Shown piece after piece: positions 9,816 through 17,789 of a stretch of 35,778 bases of DNA. Below the pieces are notes generated by a model. The model worked only from the letters and a program-made list of their open reading frames with translations. It did not search any database and was not told where the DNA came from. Position 1 is the first letter of the stretch. Every line of letters starts with the position of its first letter. The stretch lies in contig CAMMJA010000008.1 in assembly GCA_946497145.1 (NCBI GenBank), positions 1-35,778 of the forward strand. Direction: 5' to 3'. Origin of the DNA: an uncultured Mycoplasmatota bacterium. Lineage in GTDB: Bacteria > Bacillota_I > Bacilli_A > RF39 > UBA660. The translations under genes were made by a program, and so were the position numbers.

Positions 9816-10442
9816 ATGAAAAAGTTATGGGTATTGGTAGTATGTAGTATTTTTTTGTTCTGCTTAACTGGTTGCAGTAAAGAAGATTTGCAACAAGAAG
9901 AATTAACATCAGACAACGAAAAAAATCAAACGATCAATTTAAATGATAATGTGGAAGTATATGTGCAAATGATGGGGTTAGATAATGGTTGCGGTTTTTT
10001 GATGTTTACCACTAATCTTCGTGATGTTTTTCCTGCTGCATCTATTGATGAATACAATCGAGTACACTACTGGGTAGGGGATGATACGGTAGATGGTGAA
10101 ATGTCTCAAAACCAATTGGAAGAAAATTTCGATCAGTTACAGTTTGATGGTGATCAAGAAGAACAAGCCGAAAAACTTTTAAAAGAAATAGGAGAAAACG
10201 ACTATTCTGGAGTGAAGGAGTTTTCTTATCACTATTTGGATCACAAGTTTCAGTATACGTATTCTTATATAGAGTTTGCCGATGATCGCTATGTTAGTGA
10301 TTCGAAAGACATTGCATTACAGTTGGAAAATGCTTTTAAAACAGCTATTCAGTTCAACGGTACTTGTGGTAGTGGAGACTATACTACTATTTTAGATGAG
10401 ACGTTGTGTGATGAATACCATTTAACTTGTGATCGTTGGTAA
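9816..10442 (+). CDS. Lipoprotein of unknown function (208 aa)
   Basis: The N-terminus MKKLWVLVVCSIFLFCLTGC is a classic lipoprotein signal with lipobox LTGC, so Cys20 should be lipidated and the protein held on the outer face of the membrane. The mature part is acidic and has several further cysteines, one in DNGCGF and three near the end (TCGSGDYTT...LCDEYHLTCDRW), which could form disulfides. RBS AAAGGAGTG precedes ATG 9816. I do not recognise the domain. It is followed after about 50 bases by a 64-aa gene in the same direction. Confidence 0.8.
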   Translation: MKKLWVLVVCSIFLFCLTGCSKEDLQQEELTSDNEKNQTINLNDNVEVYVQMMGLDNGCGFLMFTTNLRDVFPAASIDEYNRVHYWVGDDTVDGEMSQNQLEENFDQLQFDGDQEEQAEKLLKEIGENDYSGVKEFSYHYLDHKFQYTYSYIEFADDRYVSDSKDIALQLENAFKTAIQFNGTCGSGDYTTILDETLCDEYHLTCDRW

Positions 10443-10490
10443 TTTGGTATAAAGAAATCAAGTTGGTAGATACTAATAAGGGAGGTATCT

Positions 10491-10685
10491 ATGAACAATA
10501 ATCAAGATATGGGTGAAATGACGTCGAAGGAAATTGGTGATTTGATGTCTAAAACTTTGATAGAACGTGGTAAAGAAGTGGCAAGAAAGCAGTACGGAAA
10601 CGTAGATTATGGAGATTTACCCGCTAAGACATTGACAGAGTTGGGAAAACAGGCGCTTGCCAACGAGAAGAAAAGTGATTCATAA
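10491..10685 (+). CDS. Small hypothetical protein with an internal duplication (64 aa)
   Basis: A strong AGGGAGG ribosome binding site sits seven bases before ATG 10491, supporting translation. The sequence repeats itself: MSKTLIERGKEVARK (about 19-33) and PAKTLTELGKQALAN (about 44-58) align at K-T-L-x-E-x-G-K. It is soluble and strongly helical. A good terminator follows at once, so it ends the short transcript begun by the lipoprotein gene. Function unknown. Confidence 0.72.
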   Translation: MNNNQDMGEMTSKEIGDLMSKTLIERGKEVARKQYGNVDYGDLPAKTLTELGKQALANEKKSDS

Positions 10686-10709
10686 AACTAACAAGATCGT
10701 TAGTTTTTT
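10684..10709 (+). terminator. Intrinsic terminator after the 64-aa gene
   Basis: AAAACTAAC/GTTAGTTTT stem with loop AAGATC and a following T-run. It overlaps the stop codon. Confidence 0.8.
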
Positions 10710-10724
10710 GTTTAGATAAAATTA

Positions 10725-10733
10725 TGATATAAT
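10725..10733 (+). promoter_or_regulatory. Extended -10 promoter for the ADP-ribosylglycohydrolase gene
   Basis: TGATATAAT lies 28 bases before the start codon. No convincing -35 is seen, as is common when TGn precedes the -10. Confidence 0.45.
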
Positions 10734-10760
10734 TTTTTTGAAGTAAAAGTAGGTGAAACT

Positions 10761-11543
10761 ATGTATGGTGCTATTGTAGGAGATCTGGTTGGATCTATCT
10801 TTGAATATCAGCAAGCGAGGAAAGTTGTTTCGATTGAAGTTCCCTCTCAGATGATTTTAAAAGAATCTTTTTTTAGTGACGATACCATTTTGACGGTAGC
10901 AATTTTAGATGCCATCTTGCATGATCAAAATTATGAATATTATTTAAAAGAATATGGTAGACGATTTGTTAATTATCGTCCACCTGTCAAGGAATATTTT
11001 AAAACGTCTTTTTCTCCTGGTTTTTTAAAATGGATGGATGGTTTTAGTGACGGAACGAGCAAAGGAAATGGAGCTTTGATGCGTATTTCCCCAGTTGGGT
11101 ATTTGTTTGATACAGAACAGGAAGTAATCCACCATGCTACATTGGCAACGATACCATCGCACAATAGCCAAGAAGCAATCGAAAGTGCACAAAAAATTGC
11201 CTTACTGATTTTTTATGCTAGACAAAACTTATCCAAAGAACAAATCATAAAAAAACTAAATATTACTTTAAAGTATAAACCGTTTCAAAAATTTAATACG
11301 ACGTGTAGTGATACCATCGATAACTGTTTGTATGCTTTGTTTACTTCTGATAATTTTGAAGACAGCGTCAGAAAGATCGTCTCATATGGGGCAGATACGG
11401 ATACCAATGCTTGCATTGTCGGCTCTATGGCGGAAGCATTGTATGGAATGGATGATAAGTGGATCGAAGAAGCGAATCGTAAGATTCCTTCACAATTTGT
11501 AAAAACATTAAAACATGGTTATACAAAAGTAAAAAAATATTAG
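10761..11543 (+). CDS. ADP-ribosylglycohydrolase (DraG/ARH family)
   Basis: Members of this all-helical, two-metal family remove ADP-ribose from proteins or small molecules. The 260-residue product has the family features in order: YGAIVGDLVGSIFEY at the N-terminus, metal-binding FSDDT (Asp40, Asp41), GTSKGNGALMRISPVG near 93-108, IPSHNSQEAI near 131-140, and GADTDTNACIVGSMAEALYG (Asp212, Asp214) near 210-229. All expected metal ligands are present, so it is probably active. RBS AGGTGA precedes ATG 10761. No partner ADP-ribosyltransferase is in the window, so its substrate cannot be inferred. Confidence 0.92.
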   Translation: MYGAIVGDLVGSIFEYQQARKVVSIEVPSQMILKESFFSDDTILTVAILDAILHDQNYEYYLKEYGRRFVNYRPPVKEYFKTSFSPGFLKWMDGFSDGTSKGNGALMRISPVGYLFDTEQEVIHHATLATIPSHNSQEAIESAQKIALLIFYARQNLSKEQIIKKLNITLKYKPFQKFNTTCSDTIDNCLYALFTSDNFEDSVRKIVSYGADTDTNACIVGSMAEALYGMDDKWIEEANRKIPSQFVKTLKHGYTKVKKY

Positions 11544-11550
11544 AAAATTA

Positions 11551-11559
11551 TGTTATAAT
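11551..11559 (+). promoter_or_regulatory. Extended -10 promoter for the SDR gene
   Basis: TGTTATAAT begins eight bases after the upstream stop codon. No clear -35. Confidence 0.45.
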
Positions 11560-11581
11560 AATAAAAGAATAGGAGGATATT

Positions 11582-12370
11582 ATGAAATTAGATGGGAAAG
11601 TTGCTGTTGTGACAGGTGGTGCCATGGGAAATGGCAAAGGAATTGTAGAAGTGTTTTTAAAGTATGGGGCAAAAGTAATTGTATTAGATTATGCCAAGGA
11701 ATTAGAAGCGACTCTACAAGAATGGAAACAAAAAAATTATGATGTAGTAGGGTTTCAAGTAGATATTCGTAATAAAGGTCTATTAGATGATATTGTAAGG
11801 AAAGTGAGCGAATCATATCCAAAGGTAGATATTTTAATTAACAATGCCGGAGTATGTAAGTTGGAAACGTTCGAGAACATGTCTGATGAAATGCGTGATT
11901 TCCACTTTGATATCAACATCAAAGGTACGTGGAATGTGACAAAATCGTTCCTGCCTTTATTAAGAAAAAGCGGTAATGCATCTATTGTTAATTTATCTAG
12001 CGTAACGGGGCCTATGGTTGCCGATAGTGGGGAAGTAGCGTATGCGACGACGAAGGCGGCTTTGGTTGGCTTTACGAAAGGGTTAGCACAAGAAGAAGTC
12101 GTACATCGTATTCGTGTGAATGCTATTTTACCTGGTTATATTCATACTCCTATGGTAGATAAAATGGCATTATCTTCGAATCCCAATAACCCACAGTCAG
12201 TAATCGATGGAATTGCATCAGCGATTCCTATGAAGCGTCTAGGAACGATTTATGAATTGGGTGAGTTGGCTGCATTTCTTGCTAGCGATGAATCTAGTTA
12301 TATTACAGGACATGAATTTGTGATCGATGGCGGCTCTACGTTGCCAGAAACATTGACCATGGGAGCGTAA
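11582..12370 (+). CDS. Short-chain dehydrogenase/reductase (classical SDR)
   Basis: Classical SDRs are NAD(P)-dependent oxidoreductases. The 262-residue product shows the nucleotide-binding TGGAMGNGKGI (11-21), INNAGV (86-91), the catalytic NLSS serine (about 140) and YATTK (Tyr154, Lys158). It ends with the usual ITGHEFVIDGG near 245. The length is typical. RBS AGGAGG precedes ATG 11582. It resembles the UcpA-like group, but the substrate cannot be assigned. It stands alone between the ADP-ribosylglycohydrolase gene and a tRNA gene, so context gives no pathway. Confidence 0.92.
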   Translation: MKLDGKVAVVTGGAMGNGKGIVEVFLKYGAKVIVLDYAKELEATLQEWKQKNYDVVGFQVDIRNKGLLDDIVRKVSESYPKVDILINNAGVCKLETFENMSDEMRDFHFDINIKGTWNVTKSFLPLLRKSGNASIVNLSSVTGPMVADSGEVAYATTKAALVGFTKGLAQEEVVHRIRVNAILPGYIHTPMVDKMALSSNPNNPQSVIDGIASAIPMKRLGTIYELGELAAFLASDESSYITGHEFVIDGGSTLPETLTMGA

Positions 12371-12430
12371 GACATAAAAAAATAAAGAAAAATGAGTTTA
12401 TTTGGACATTTTATGTTAAAATAGACTTAT

Positions 12431-12507
12431 GTCCCCGTAGCATAATTGGATAATGCATTTCTCTCCGACAGAAAAGAGTGGAGGTTCAAATCCTCTCGGG
12501 GACACCA
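12431..12507 (+). tRNA. tRNA-Arg (anticodon CCG)
   Basis: Acceptor stem GTCCCCG/CGGGGAC, discriminator A and encoded CCA. Anticodon stem TTTCT/AGAAA encloses loop CTCCGAC with anticodon CCG, reading CGG. T arm GGAGG-TTCAAAT-CCTCT. A TGTTAAAAT extended -10 lies just upstream. Its body and 3' end are close to the tRNA-Arg(CCT) at 9678. Confidence 0.95.
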
Positions 12508-12552
12508 TTTTTTATTGATATAATTTTAGGTATAAATAGAAAGGATACAAAT

Positions 12553-13176
12553 ATGCAAGAGATGATTATATCCCTGATGGATCAATTCGGCTATTTGGGA
12601 ATCGCTTTTCTAATTGCGATTGAAAACATTTTTCCACCCATTCCATCAGAAGTTATTTTAACGTTTGGTGGGTTTATGACAACTTATACCAAAATGAATA
12701 TTGTAGGAGTGATTGTCGCTGCAACCATCGGTTCTGTTTTAGGCGCAATTGTGCTTTATGGAATTGGACGATTATTAAACAAAGAACGTCTTGAAAAAAT
12801 TGTCGCTTCGAAAGTAGGTAAAGTATTGCGTTTAAAGAAGAAAGACATTGAAAAAGCCGATGAATGGTTCGATAAAAGAGGAAGTTATACAGTATTCTTT
12901 TGTCGCTTTATTCCCATTGTACGTAGTTTGATCTCGATTCCTGCCGGTATGAGTGAAATGCCTTTTGGGAAATTCTTTATATTAACGACAATAGGAACAG
13001 CCATTTGGAATACGGTACTAGTAGTATTAGGATCTATCATGGGTTCTTCTTGGACCAAAATCGTCGATATCATGGATCAATATTCTAAAATAGGTTTATT
13101 GTTACTTGTTGTTGTTTTTGTCGCTTTCTGCGTGATTTTTTATAAAAAACGGCTAGGCAAGCACAAAAAAAAATGA
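12553..13176 (+). CDS. DedA-family membrane protein
   Basis: DedA proteins are polytopic membrane proteins, several of which flip or transport undecaprenyl phosphate or phospholipids. The 207-residue product shows GYLGIAFLIAIENIFPPIPS near 11-30 with its acidic residue and proline kink, and the signature FCRFIPIVRSLISIPAGMS near 115-135. Four to five hydrophobic stretches are present and the C-terminus is lysine-rich. ATG 12553 has AAAGG upstream. A longer reading would start inside the tRNA and is rejected. The start is only 45 bases beyond the tRNA CCA, so the two may share a transcript. Confidence 0.9.
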   Translation: MQEMIISLMDQFGYLGIAFLIAIENIFPPIPSEVILTFGGFMTTYTKMNIVGVIVAATIGSVLGAIVLYGIGRLLNKERLEKIVASKVGKVLRLKKKDIEKADEWFDKRGSYTVFFCRFIPIVRSLISIPAGMSEMPFGKFFILTTIGTAIWNTVLVVLGSIMGSSWTKIVDIMDQYSKIGLLLLVVVFVAFCVIFYKKRLGKHKKK

Positions 13177-13189
13177 TATGATAATATCG

Positions 13190-13208
13190 AAAAGAGAAAT
13201 CTCTTTTT
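13190..13208 (+). terminator. A/T-rich hairpin between dedA and tRNA-Thr (terminator or tRNA leader)
   Basis: AAAAGAG/CTCTTTT with a four-base loop is followed by a T-run that ends exactly at the first base of the tRNA. A TATGATAAT-like -10 precedes it, so the hairpin may instead belong to the tRNA 5' leader. Confidence 0.5.
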
Positions 13209-13282
13209 GCCGATTTAGTTTAGTGGTAAAACAGGTCCTTGGTAAGGATCAGAGGCAAGTTCAATTCTCGCAATCGGCACCA
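13209..13282 (+). tRNA. tRNA-Thr (anticodon GGT)
   Basis: Acceptor stem GCCGATT/AATCGGC, discriminator A and encoded CCA (13280-13282). The anticodon stem GGTCC/GGATC has one G-U pair and encloses loop TTGGTAA with anticodon GGT, reading ACC/ACU. The T arm GCAAG-TTCAATT-CTCGC has an A-C mismatch at its middle pair, which is unusual but the overall fold is clear. Confidence 0.92.
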
Positions 13283-13293
13283 GATTGATTGAT

Positions 13294-13332
13294 ACTCGAA
13301 CTTTTCATTTATTTTAATGGTTCGAGTTTTAA
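13294..13332 (+). terminator. Terminator after tRNA-Thr
   Basis: ACTCGAAC/GTTCGAGT, an eight-pair perfect stem with an 18-base loop that can form an inner CATT/AATG stem, followed by TTT and A/T-rich sequence. Confidence 0.65.
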
Positions 13333-13594
13333 TATGTCATAAAATATGATATAGTGAATATAGAAGTTTATTTAAATAGTTTTTGTACAAGAGGATTTTA
13401 ATGAAATAAGAAATGGACAAATCAGAATTGTAAATGACAACCAAGTTATAACAATAGATAATAAAAAGTTAGATAGGCAAATTGTGAAGAAATCAAAGTT
13501 TTAATACGAAATATAAGGATACGATTACATATTTGGGATTGGGAAAAATAGTTGTAATAAGTTAGTAACATATTGAAAGTAGCGAGGTATGGGT
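13333..13594. other. AT-rich intergenic stretch with a short start-less open frame
   Basis: No complete gene is seen in this stretch before the YHYH protein. A TGATATAGT-like extended -10 lies near 13346-13354. From 13376 to 13504 one frame is open for 42 codons between two stops and reads like coding sequence (for example NGQIRIVNDNQVITIDN), but it has no start codon. It may be a relic of a lost gene. The base composition is more AT-rich than the neighbouring housekeeping genes. Confidence 0.4.
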
Positions 13595-14482
13595 ATGAAG
13601 AAAAAAATATTATTTTTGTTTGTTGTTTATAGTATAGTTTTATGTATTCCTAATAGTGTGTTTGCACACCCTGGAAAGACAGACGGAAATGGTTGTCATT
13701 ACTGTAGAACAAATTGTTCAAAATGGGGTTTAAATAACAATGAGTATCATTGTCATAGTGGAAACACTTATACAAACTCAAGAGGTCAAATATACAATTC
13801 TGATGGAAGTTTAATTAGTGGTGATTCTTCTACTGACTCAGGATCAAATAATGATAATTCTAATAATACTATAACGTCACCATCAAGCCAAAAAAGTAAT
13901 GATAATACATTAAAATCGATTTCTATAAATGGAGAGAATATCAATGTAACTGATACAATGACTTATAAAACTAAAAATGAAACAATAGATATTTTAATAG
14001 AATTAAATGATACCAAAGCAACTTATGATATTGATAATACTCCTTTACGTATAGGAGAAAATACCATTAACATAAAAGTTACAGCTGAAAATGGGGATAT
14101 AAAGAATTATAGGTTGTTGGTAAATAGAGAAAAATTAAGTAATAACACAAATATAAAAATAATGGTTGATGATAAAGAAATTAATTTTGTTCTTGAAAGA
14201 GCAGAAGTTGATGTTTCCTTTGATACCAAAGACTTAAATTATAAGTATGAATTAGAAGATAATACATCAAAAATGCAAGTTGTTGGAGATAAAGAGTTAA
14301 AATCAGGCAAGAATATCGTAACTTTTATTGTAACAGCAGAAGATGGGACAGAAAAAGAATATGAATTGACAGTTAATAAAAAAACTATAACTGATGAAAT
14401 ACTGACTGCAATATTAAGTCTAGTAATACTGGGTGGGATTGGTTATGGGATATACTACTTTGCAAAGAAAAGAAAAAAATAA
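13595..14482 (+). CDS. Exported YHYH-domain protein with cadherin-like beta-sandwich repeats and C-terminal membrane anchor
   Basis: The 295-residue product has a signal peptide cut near SVFA-HPGK (about residue 24). A short Cys/His domain follows at about 25-60: HPGKTDGNGCHYCRTNC, then EYHCHSG, the YHYH-type motif that may bind metal. After a Ser/Asn linker come two repeats at about 105-180 and 185-262. Each ends in G-x-N-x2-x2-V-T-A-E-(N/D)-G, typical of the cadherin-like beta-sandwich domain. A hydrophobic helix and KKRKK close the protein. ATG 13595 has GAGG seven bases upstream, better than ATG 13589. Codons are unusually A/T-rich, suggesting acquisition. It probably faces the exterior, anchored at its C-terminus. 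Confidence 0.85.
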   Translation: MKKKILFLFVVYSIVLCIPNSVFAHPGKTDGNGCHYCRTNCSKWGLNNNEYHCHSGNTYTNSRGQIYNSDGSLISGDSSTDSGSNNDNSNNTITSPSSQKSNDNTLKSISINGENINVTDTMTYKTKNETIDILIELNDTKATYDIDNTPLRIGENTINIKVTAENGDIKNYRLLVNREKLSNNTNIKIMVDDKEINFVLERAEVDVSFDTKDLNYKYELEDNTSKMQVVGDKELKSGKNIVTFIVTAEDGTEKEYELTVNKKTITDEILTAILSLVILGGIGYGIYYFAKKRKK

Positions 14483-14517
14483 CTGACCATGATGTCGTTT
14501 TTTTCTTATTTTAAATA

Positions 14518-14526
14518 TGATATAAT
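14518..14526 (+). promoter_or_regulatory. Extended -10 promoter for the ABC transporter operon
   Basis: TGATATAAT lies 37 bases before the ATP-binding gene. The upstream T-run gives no good -35. Confidence 0.5.
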
Positions 14527-14563
14527 CGAAACATAACGAATTTCAGTGAGGAAGTAGATAAAA

Positions 14564-15259
14564 ATGAAGTTAATTATCAAAGATTTAAAGAAAAAATTTG
14601 AGAAAAAAGAAGTGTTAAAAGGAATCAACTTTGAATTTGAAAAAGGGAAGATATATGGTTTATTAGGTCGAAATGGTGCAGGGAAAACGACACTATTCAA
14701 TTGTATCAACGAAGATTTGCCAATCGATAGTGGATCTATTTACATGAAAGATAAAAACATAAGGAAACTAGAAGCAGAAGATGTGGGTTATGTTTTGTCG
14801 ACTCCTAATGTACCTGAATTTCTAACAGGAAGAGAGTTTTTGAAATTTTTTATTGAAATCAATCAAGAACGAATTAAAGATCCAAAGTCAATCGATGAGT
14901 ACTTCGACTTTATGAAGATTGCAGAAGACGATCGTGATAAATTGTTAAAAGATTATTCACATGGAATGAAAAATAAAATGCAGATGTTGGTAAATATCAT
15001 TGCACAGCCAAATATTTTATTGTTAGATGAACCGTTAACTTCATTTGATGTCGTGGTAGCAGAAGAGATGAAACAGATGTTAAAAAGCATCAAAAAAGAT
15101 CATATTATCATCTTTTCCACTCACATTATGGAGTTGGCCCTTGACTTATGTGATGAAATCGTCATTTTAAATAAAGGTGTTCTAGAAAAAATGGATCAAA
15201 CGAATTTAGACGATAAAAGTTTGAAAAATAAAATTATGGAAGCGCTTAAGGAGGAATAA
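14564..15259 (+). CDS. ABC transporter ATP-binding protein
   Basis: This is a single nucleotide-binding domain of 231 residues. Walker A is GRNGAGKTT (35-43), the signature position reads YSHGMKNKM (131-139, a degenerate form usual in drug/lantibiotic-type exporters), Walker B is ILLLDEP (151-157) and the switch histidine is in FSTHIME (His187). RBS GAGGAAG precedes ATG 14564. It is followed after one base by a large membrane protein, so the two should form one exporter. The substrate is unknown. Confidence 0.93.
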   Translation: MKLIIKDLKKKFEKKEVLKGINFEFEKGKIYGLLGRNGAGKTTLFNCINEDLPIDSGSIYMKDKNIRKLEAEDVGYVLSTPNVPEFLTGREFLKFFIEINQERIKDPKSIDEYFDFMKIAEDDRDKLLKDYSHGMKNKMQMLVNIIAQPNILLLDEPLTSFDVVVAEEMKQMLKSIKKDHIIIFSTHIMELALDLCDEIVILNKGVLEKMDQTNLDDKSLKNKIMEALKEE

Positions 15260-15260
15260 C

Positions 15261-16847
15261 ATGTTACACACTTTTTTAACTTCTTTTCGCTTAAAAAACA
15301 CATATCGTGTCAATAGCATTATCTATTCTATTAAGGGATTGCCTATTGTAAATAAAATACTTCCTAGTCGTCTCTATCAAGTTCATGCTTTGAAAATACT
15401 AGCAAACATATTAAGTGGTATATGGGAAATCATTCATACTTTTTTAGGTAAGTTTCTTTATTTATTGCTTATGATCTTTTTCATGTTACCCGCTTATCAA
15501 ACAGATCCAGCCAATACGTTTTTACATATTTTTACCTTTTTGACCATTGCAGGTGCACTTTTGAATACATACATGTTTAATCCAACGAAAGATAAATACT
15601 ATGCACTGATCTTGATGAATATGGATGCTAAGGAATACACGATATCTAACTATATTTATGCCATGGTGAAAGTGGTTGTTGGTTTTTTACCTTTTACCAT
15701 TGGTTTTGGATATTTTAATGTAGCGATGAAATTGCCATTGTGGGTAAGCATTGTAATGCCATTGTTCGTTGTCATGATGAAGACCATTTTTGTATTTTAT
15801 TATATCAAACGATACGAAAAAACTAAAATTGCCGTAAATGAAAATCTTCCGACCAAAGCATCTTGGTTTTTCTTGATCATTTGTGTTGCTCTTGCTTATG
15901 GACTACCATGGGTGGGCTTTGTCATTACTCCGCTTTTCTTTTTGATTCTCTTTGTTTTGAGTTTATTAGTAGGAATTTATAGTTTATACAAAGTGATAAC
16001 GTTTCAAGATTATAAAAAACTATATCGTTCTCTTTTAACTACTACCAATGTCTATGCAGTGCAAAATGCGAACAGTACAGAAACAATACGAAAAAATATT
16101 GCGAAAAATATTGAATATCAAGAAAATATCAGCAGTGATAAACATGGTTTTGCTTATTTCCATGATCTATTTGTGAAAAGACATAGTAAACTATTAACCA
16201 AAGCAGCCAAAAAACAATCTTTGGCTATGATTGCTATTTTTATTATTATCATCATGATGTGTTATGCGATGCCACCATTAAAAGAACAGTTAAACAATGT
16301 AACATTGACGTATTTACCTTACTTTGTTTTTATCATGTATTTATTAAATAGAGGTACGACTATCACACAAGCATTTTTTATGAATTGTGACCACAGTATG
16401 TTAACATATCGCATTTATCGTACTCCTAAAGTGATTTTAGGCATGTTTACAGAGCGCTTGAAAACGTTGATTTCGATCAATTTATTACCATCGAGTATCT
16501 TGGGTTTAGGACTTGCTCTTTTGTTATATGTGACAGGTGGAACAGATAATGTTTTCAAATATTTCATTTTATTTATTTCTATCAATGCCATGAGTGTTTT
16601 CTTTTCCGTACATTATTTGGTTATGTATTATTTATTACAACCATATAATGTCAATACAGAATTAAAAAGTAGTACGTATAAAGTGGTCCAAACACTTACT
16701 TATTTGATTTGTTATTTTATGATTCAAATACATCTACCAACATTTTATTTTGGACTTTCTACAATTGTATTCAGTGTTATTTATTGTATCGTATCACTTA
16801 TTTTTGTATATCGTTTGGCCCCTAAAACATTTAAAATAAGAATTTAG
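15261..16847 (+). CDS. ABC transporter permease, large membrane protein (528 aa)
   Basis: The product has many hydrophobic helices, clustered at about 65-100, 125-175, 195-235, 310-350 and 375-520, with a soluble segment at about 240-310. It has no recognisable enzymatic motif. Its position directly after the ATP-binding gene, with RBS AAGGAGG overlapping that gene's end, makes it the membrane partner. The size suits ABC-2-type or bacteriocin/lipid exporters with a fused double permease. A strong terminator follows. Confidence 0.85.
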   Translation: MLHTFLTSFRLKNTYRVNSIIYSIKGLPIVNKILPSRLYQVHALKILANILSGIWEIIHTFLGKFLYLLLMIFFMLPAYQTDPANTFLHIFTFLTIAGALLNTYMFNPTKDKYYALILMNMDAKEYTISNYIYAMVKVVVGFLPFTIGFGYFNVAMKLPLWVSIVMPLFVVMMKTIFVFYYIKRYEKTKIAVNENLPTKASWFFLIICVALAYGLPWVGFVITPLFFLILFVLSLLVGIYSLYKVITFQDYKKLYRSLLTTTNVYAVQNANSTETIRKNIAKNIEYQENISSDKHGFAYFHDLFVKRHSKLLTKAAKKQSLAMIAIFIIIIMMCYAMPPLKEQLNNVTLTYLPYFVFIMYLLNRGTTITQAFFMNCDHSMLTYRIYRTPKVILGMFTERLKTLISINLLPSSILGLGLALLLYVTGGTDNVFKYFILFISINAMSVFFSVHYLVMYYLLQPYNVNTELKSSTYKVVQTLTYLICYFMIQIHLPTFYFGLSTIVFSVIYCIVSLIFVYRLAPKTFKIRI

Positions 16848-16856
16848 TTTTATGGA

Positions 16857-16882
16857 AAATGACTTTAAAAAGTCATTTTTTT
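16857..16882 (+). terminator. Terminator of the ABC transporter operon
   Basis: AAATGACTT/AAGTCATTT stem with a short A-rich loop and a run of T. Confidence 0.8.
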
Positions 16883-17016
16883 AATTGGTAGATATTGTCA
16901 TGTTGATAGTATGCTTATTTATTAAGGAATTATGCATGATAGATGCAAAAACGTAAAAATGAACAGCATATTTTACAAAAGAAGTGTCAAACTATAAATG
17001 GAAAGGAGAGAAAACA

Positions 17017-17778
17017 ATGTTCAAAAAAGCAAGCGCATTATTCGGTGCATTTTTGCTTATGATATCGTTGGTTCCAACACTAGATGTACAGGCAGAATCC
17101 AACAAGGTCGTCAATAGTCAAGATGAATTTAAACAAGCGTTAAGTGATGACAGCATCACGACGATTACACTAGGAAAAGACATTGAAACGACAGAAAAAA
17201 TTAACATCATGCGTCCTGTTGTCATCGATGGAAACCATCATACGATGAAGTACGTTGGAACATTTGGATCGAGCGGTAGCAAAGATAACACTGTTTGGGG
17301 TGGAATCTACGTGTTGCAAGTGTACAAGACGACAGCCACCATTCGTAACATCAAATTAACTGGTGGTAATGGTGGATTATTGATCAATGGAGCCAATGTA
17401 ACATTAGAAGGAACGATCGACGTATCTGGCAATGGTTTTGGTGGCATTGAATTAGGACAAGGTGTTGGTGTTAACAGTTCAGCCCATATCATTTTAAATA
17501 GCAACACCAATCTTGTAAATACAACCGAAACACCAGATAAACCAACCATTTGGGTACCAAAAGATTCTACCAATTCAATTCTAGAAGTAAATGGCGTCCA
17601 ACAAGTACTTACAGCCGAACAAGAAATATCTTTACAAGAAATACAAGAATTGCTAACACCAGAAAATCCAGAGACAAGCGATTCACTTGTAATCTATGTA
17701 GCGATAGGACTTTTGGGAATCGGTCTTTTCATGATAGTATCTAATAAGCAATTACGAAAGAAACTTAGTGTGATCTAG
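17017..17778 (+). CDS. Secreted beta-helix-like surface protein with NPETSD sortase signal
   Basis: The 253-residue product has a signal peptide (cleavage near DVQA, about residue 26). A repetitive segment of short beta strands at about 55-180 (ATIRNIKLTGGNGGLLINGA, VTLEGTIDVSGNGFGGIELG) resembles a right-handed parallel beta-helix. At the C-terminus NPETSD (217-222), a hydrophobic helix and KQLRKK form a complete cell-wall sorting signal of the NPxT type. ATG 17017 has AAAGGAGAG upstream. The convergent neighbour is a class B sortase, so it is probably anchored to peptidoglycan by that enzyme. The ligand or role of the beta-helix is unknown. Confidence 0.85.
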   Translation: MFKKASALFGAFLLMISLVPTLDVQAESNKVVNSQDEFKQALSDDSITTITLGKDIETTEKINIMRPVVIDGNHHTMKYVGTFGSSGSKDNTVWGGIYVLQVYKTTATIRNIKLTGGNGGLLINGANVTLEGTIDVSGNGFGGIELGQGVGVNSSAHIILNSNTNLVNTTETPDKPTIWVPKDSTNSILEVNGVQQVLTAEQEISLQEIQELLTPENPETSDSLVIYVAIGLLGIGLFMIVSNKQLRKKLSVI

Positions 17779-17789
17779 TTTCTTTTTTT
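17757..17789. terminator. Terminator spanning the overlapping 3' ends of surface protein and sortase genes
   Basis: AAAGAAACT/AGTTTCTTT, a nine-pair stem with an 11-base loop, followed by seven T on the plus strand. Both stop codons lie inside it. Confidence 0.72.

Noticed and set aside
10761-11543. ADP-ribosylglycohydrolase as half of a toxin-antitoxin (DarTG-like) pair
   Set aside because: The fold is the DraG/ARH type rather than a macrodomain, and no ADP-ribosyltransferase lies next to it.
9742-12510. The shared 14-bp ends of the two tRNA-Arg genes as attachment sites of an integrated element
   Set aside because: No integrase or phage gene lies between them, and related tRNAs share this end anyway. 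It is kept only as a low-interest observation.
12478-12552. N-terminal extension of the DedA protein starting inside the tRNA-Arg gene
   Set aside because: It would translate the tRNA 3' half. ATG 12553 has its own ribosome binding site and the normal DedA start.
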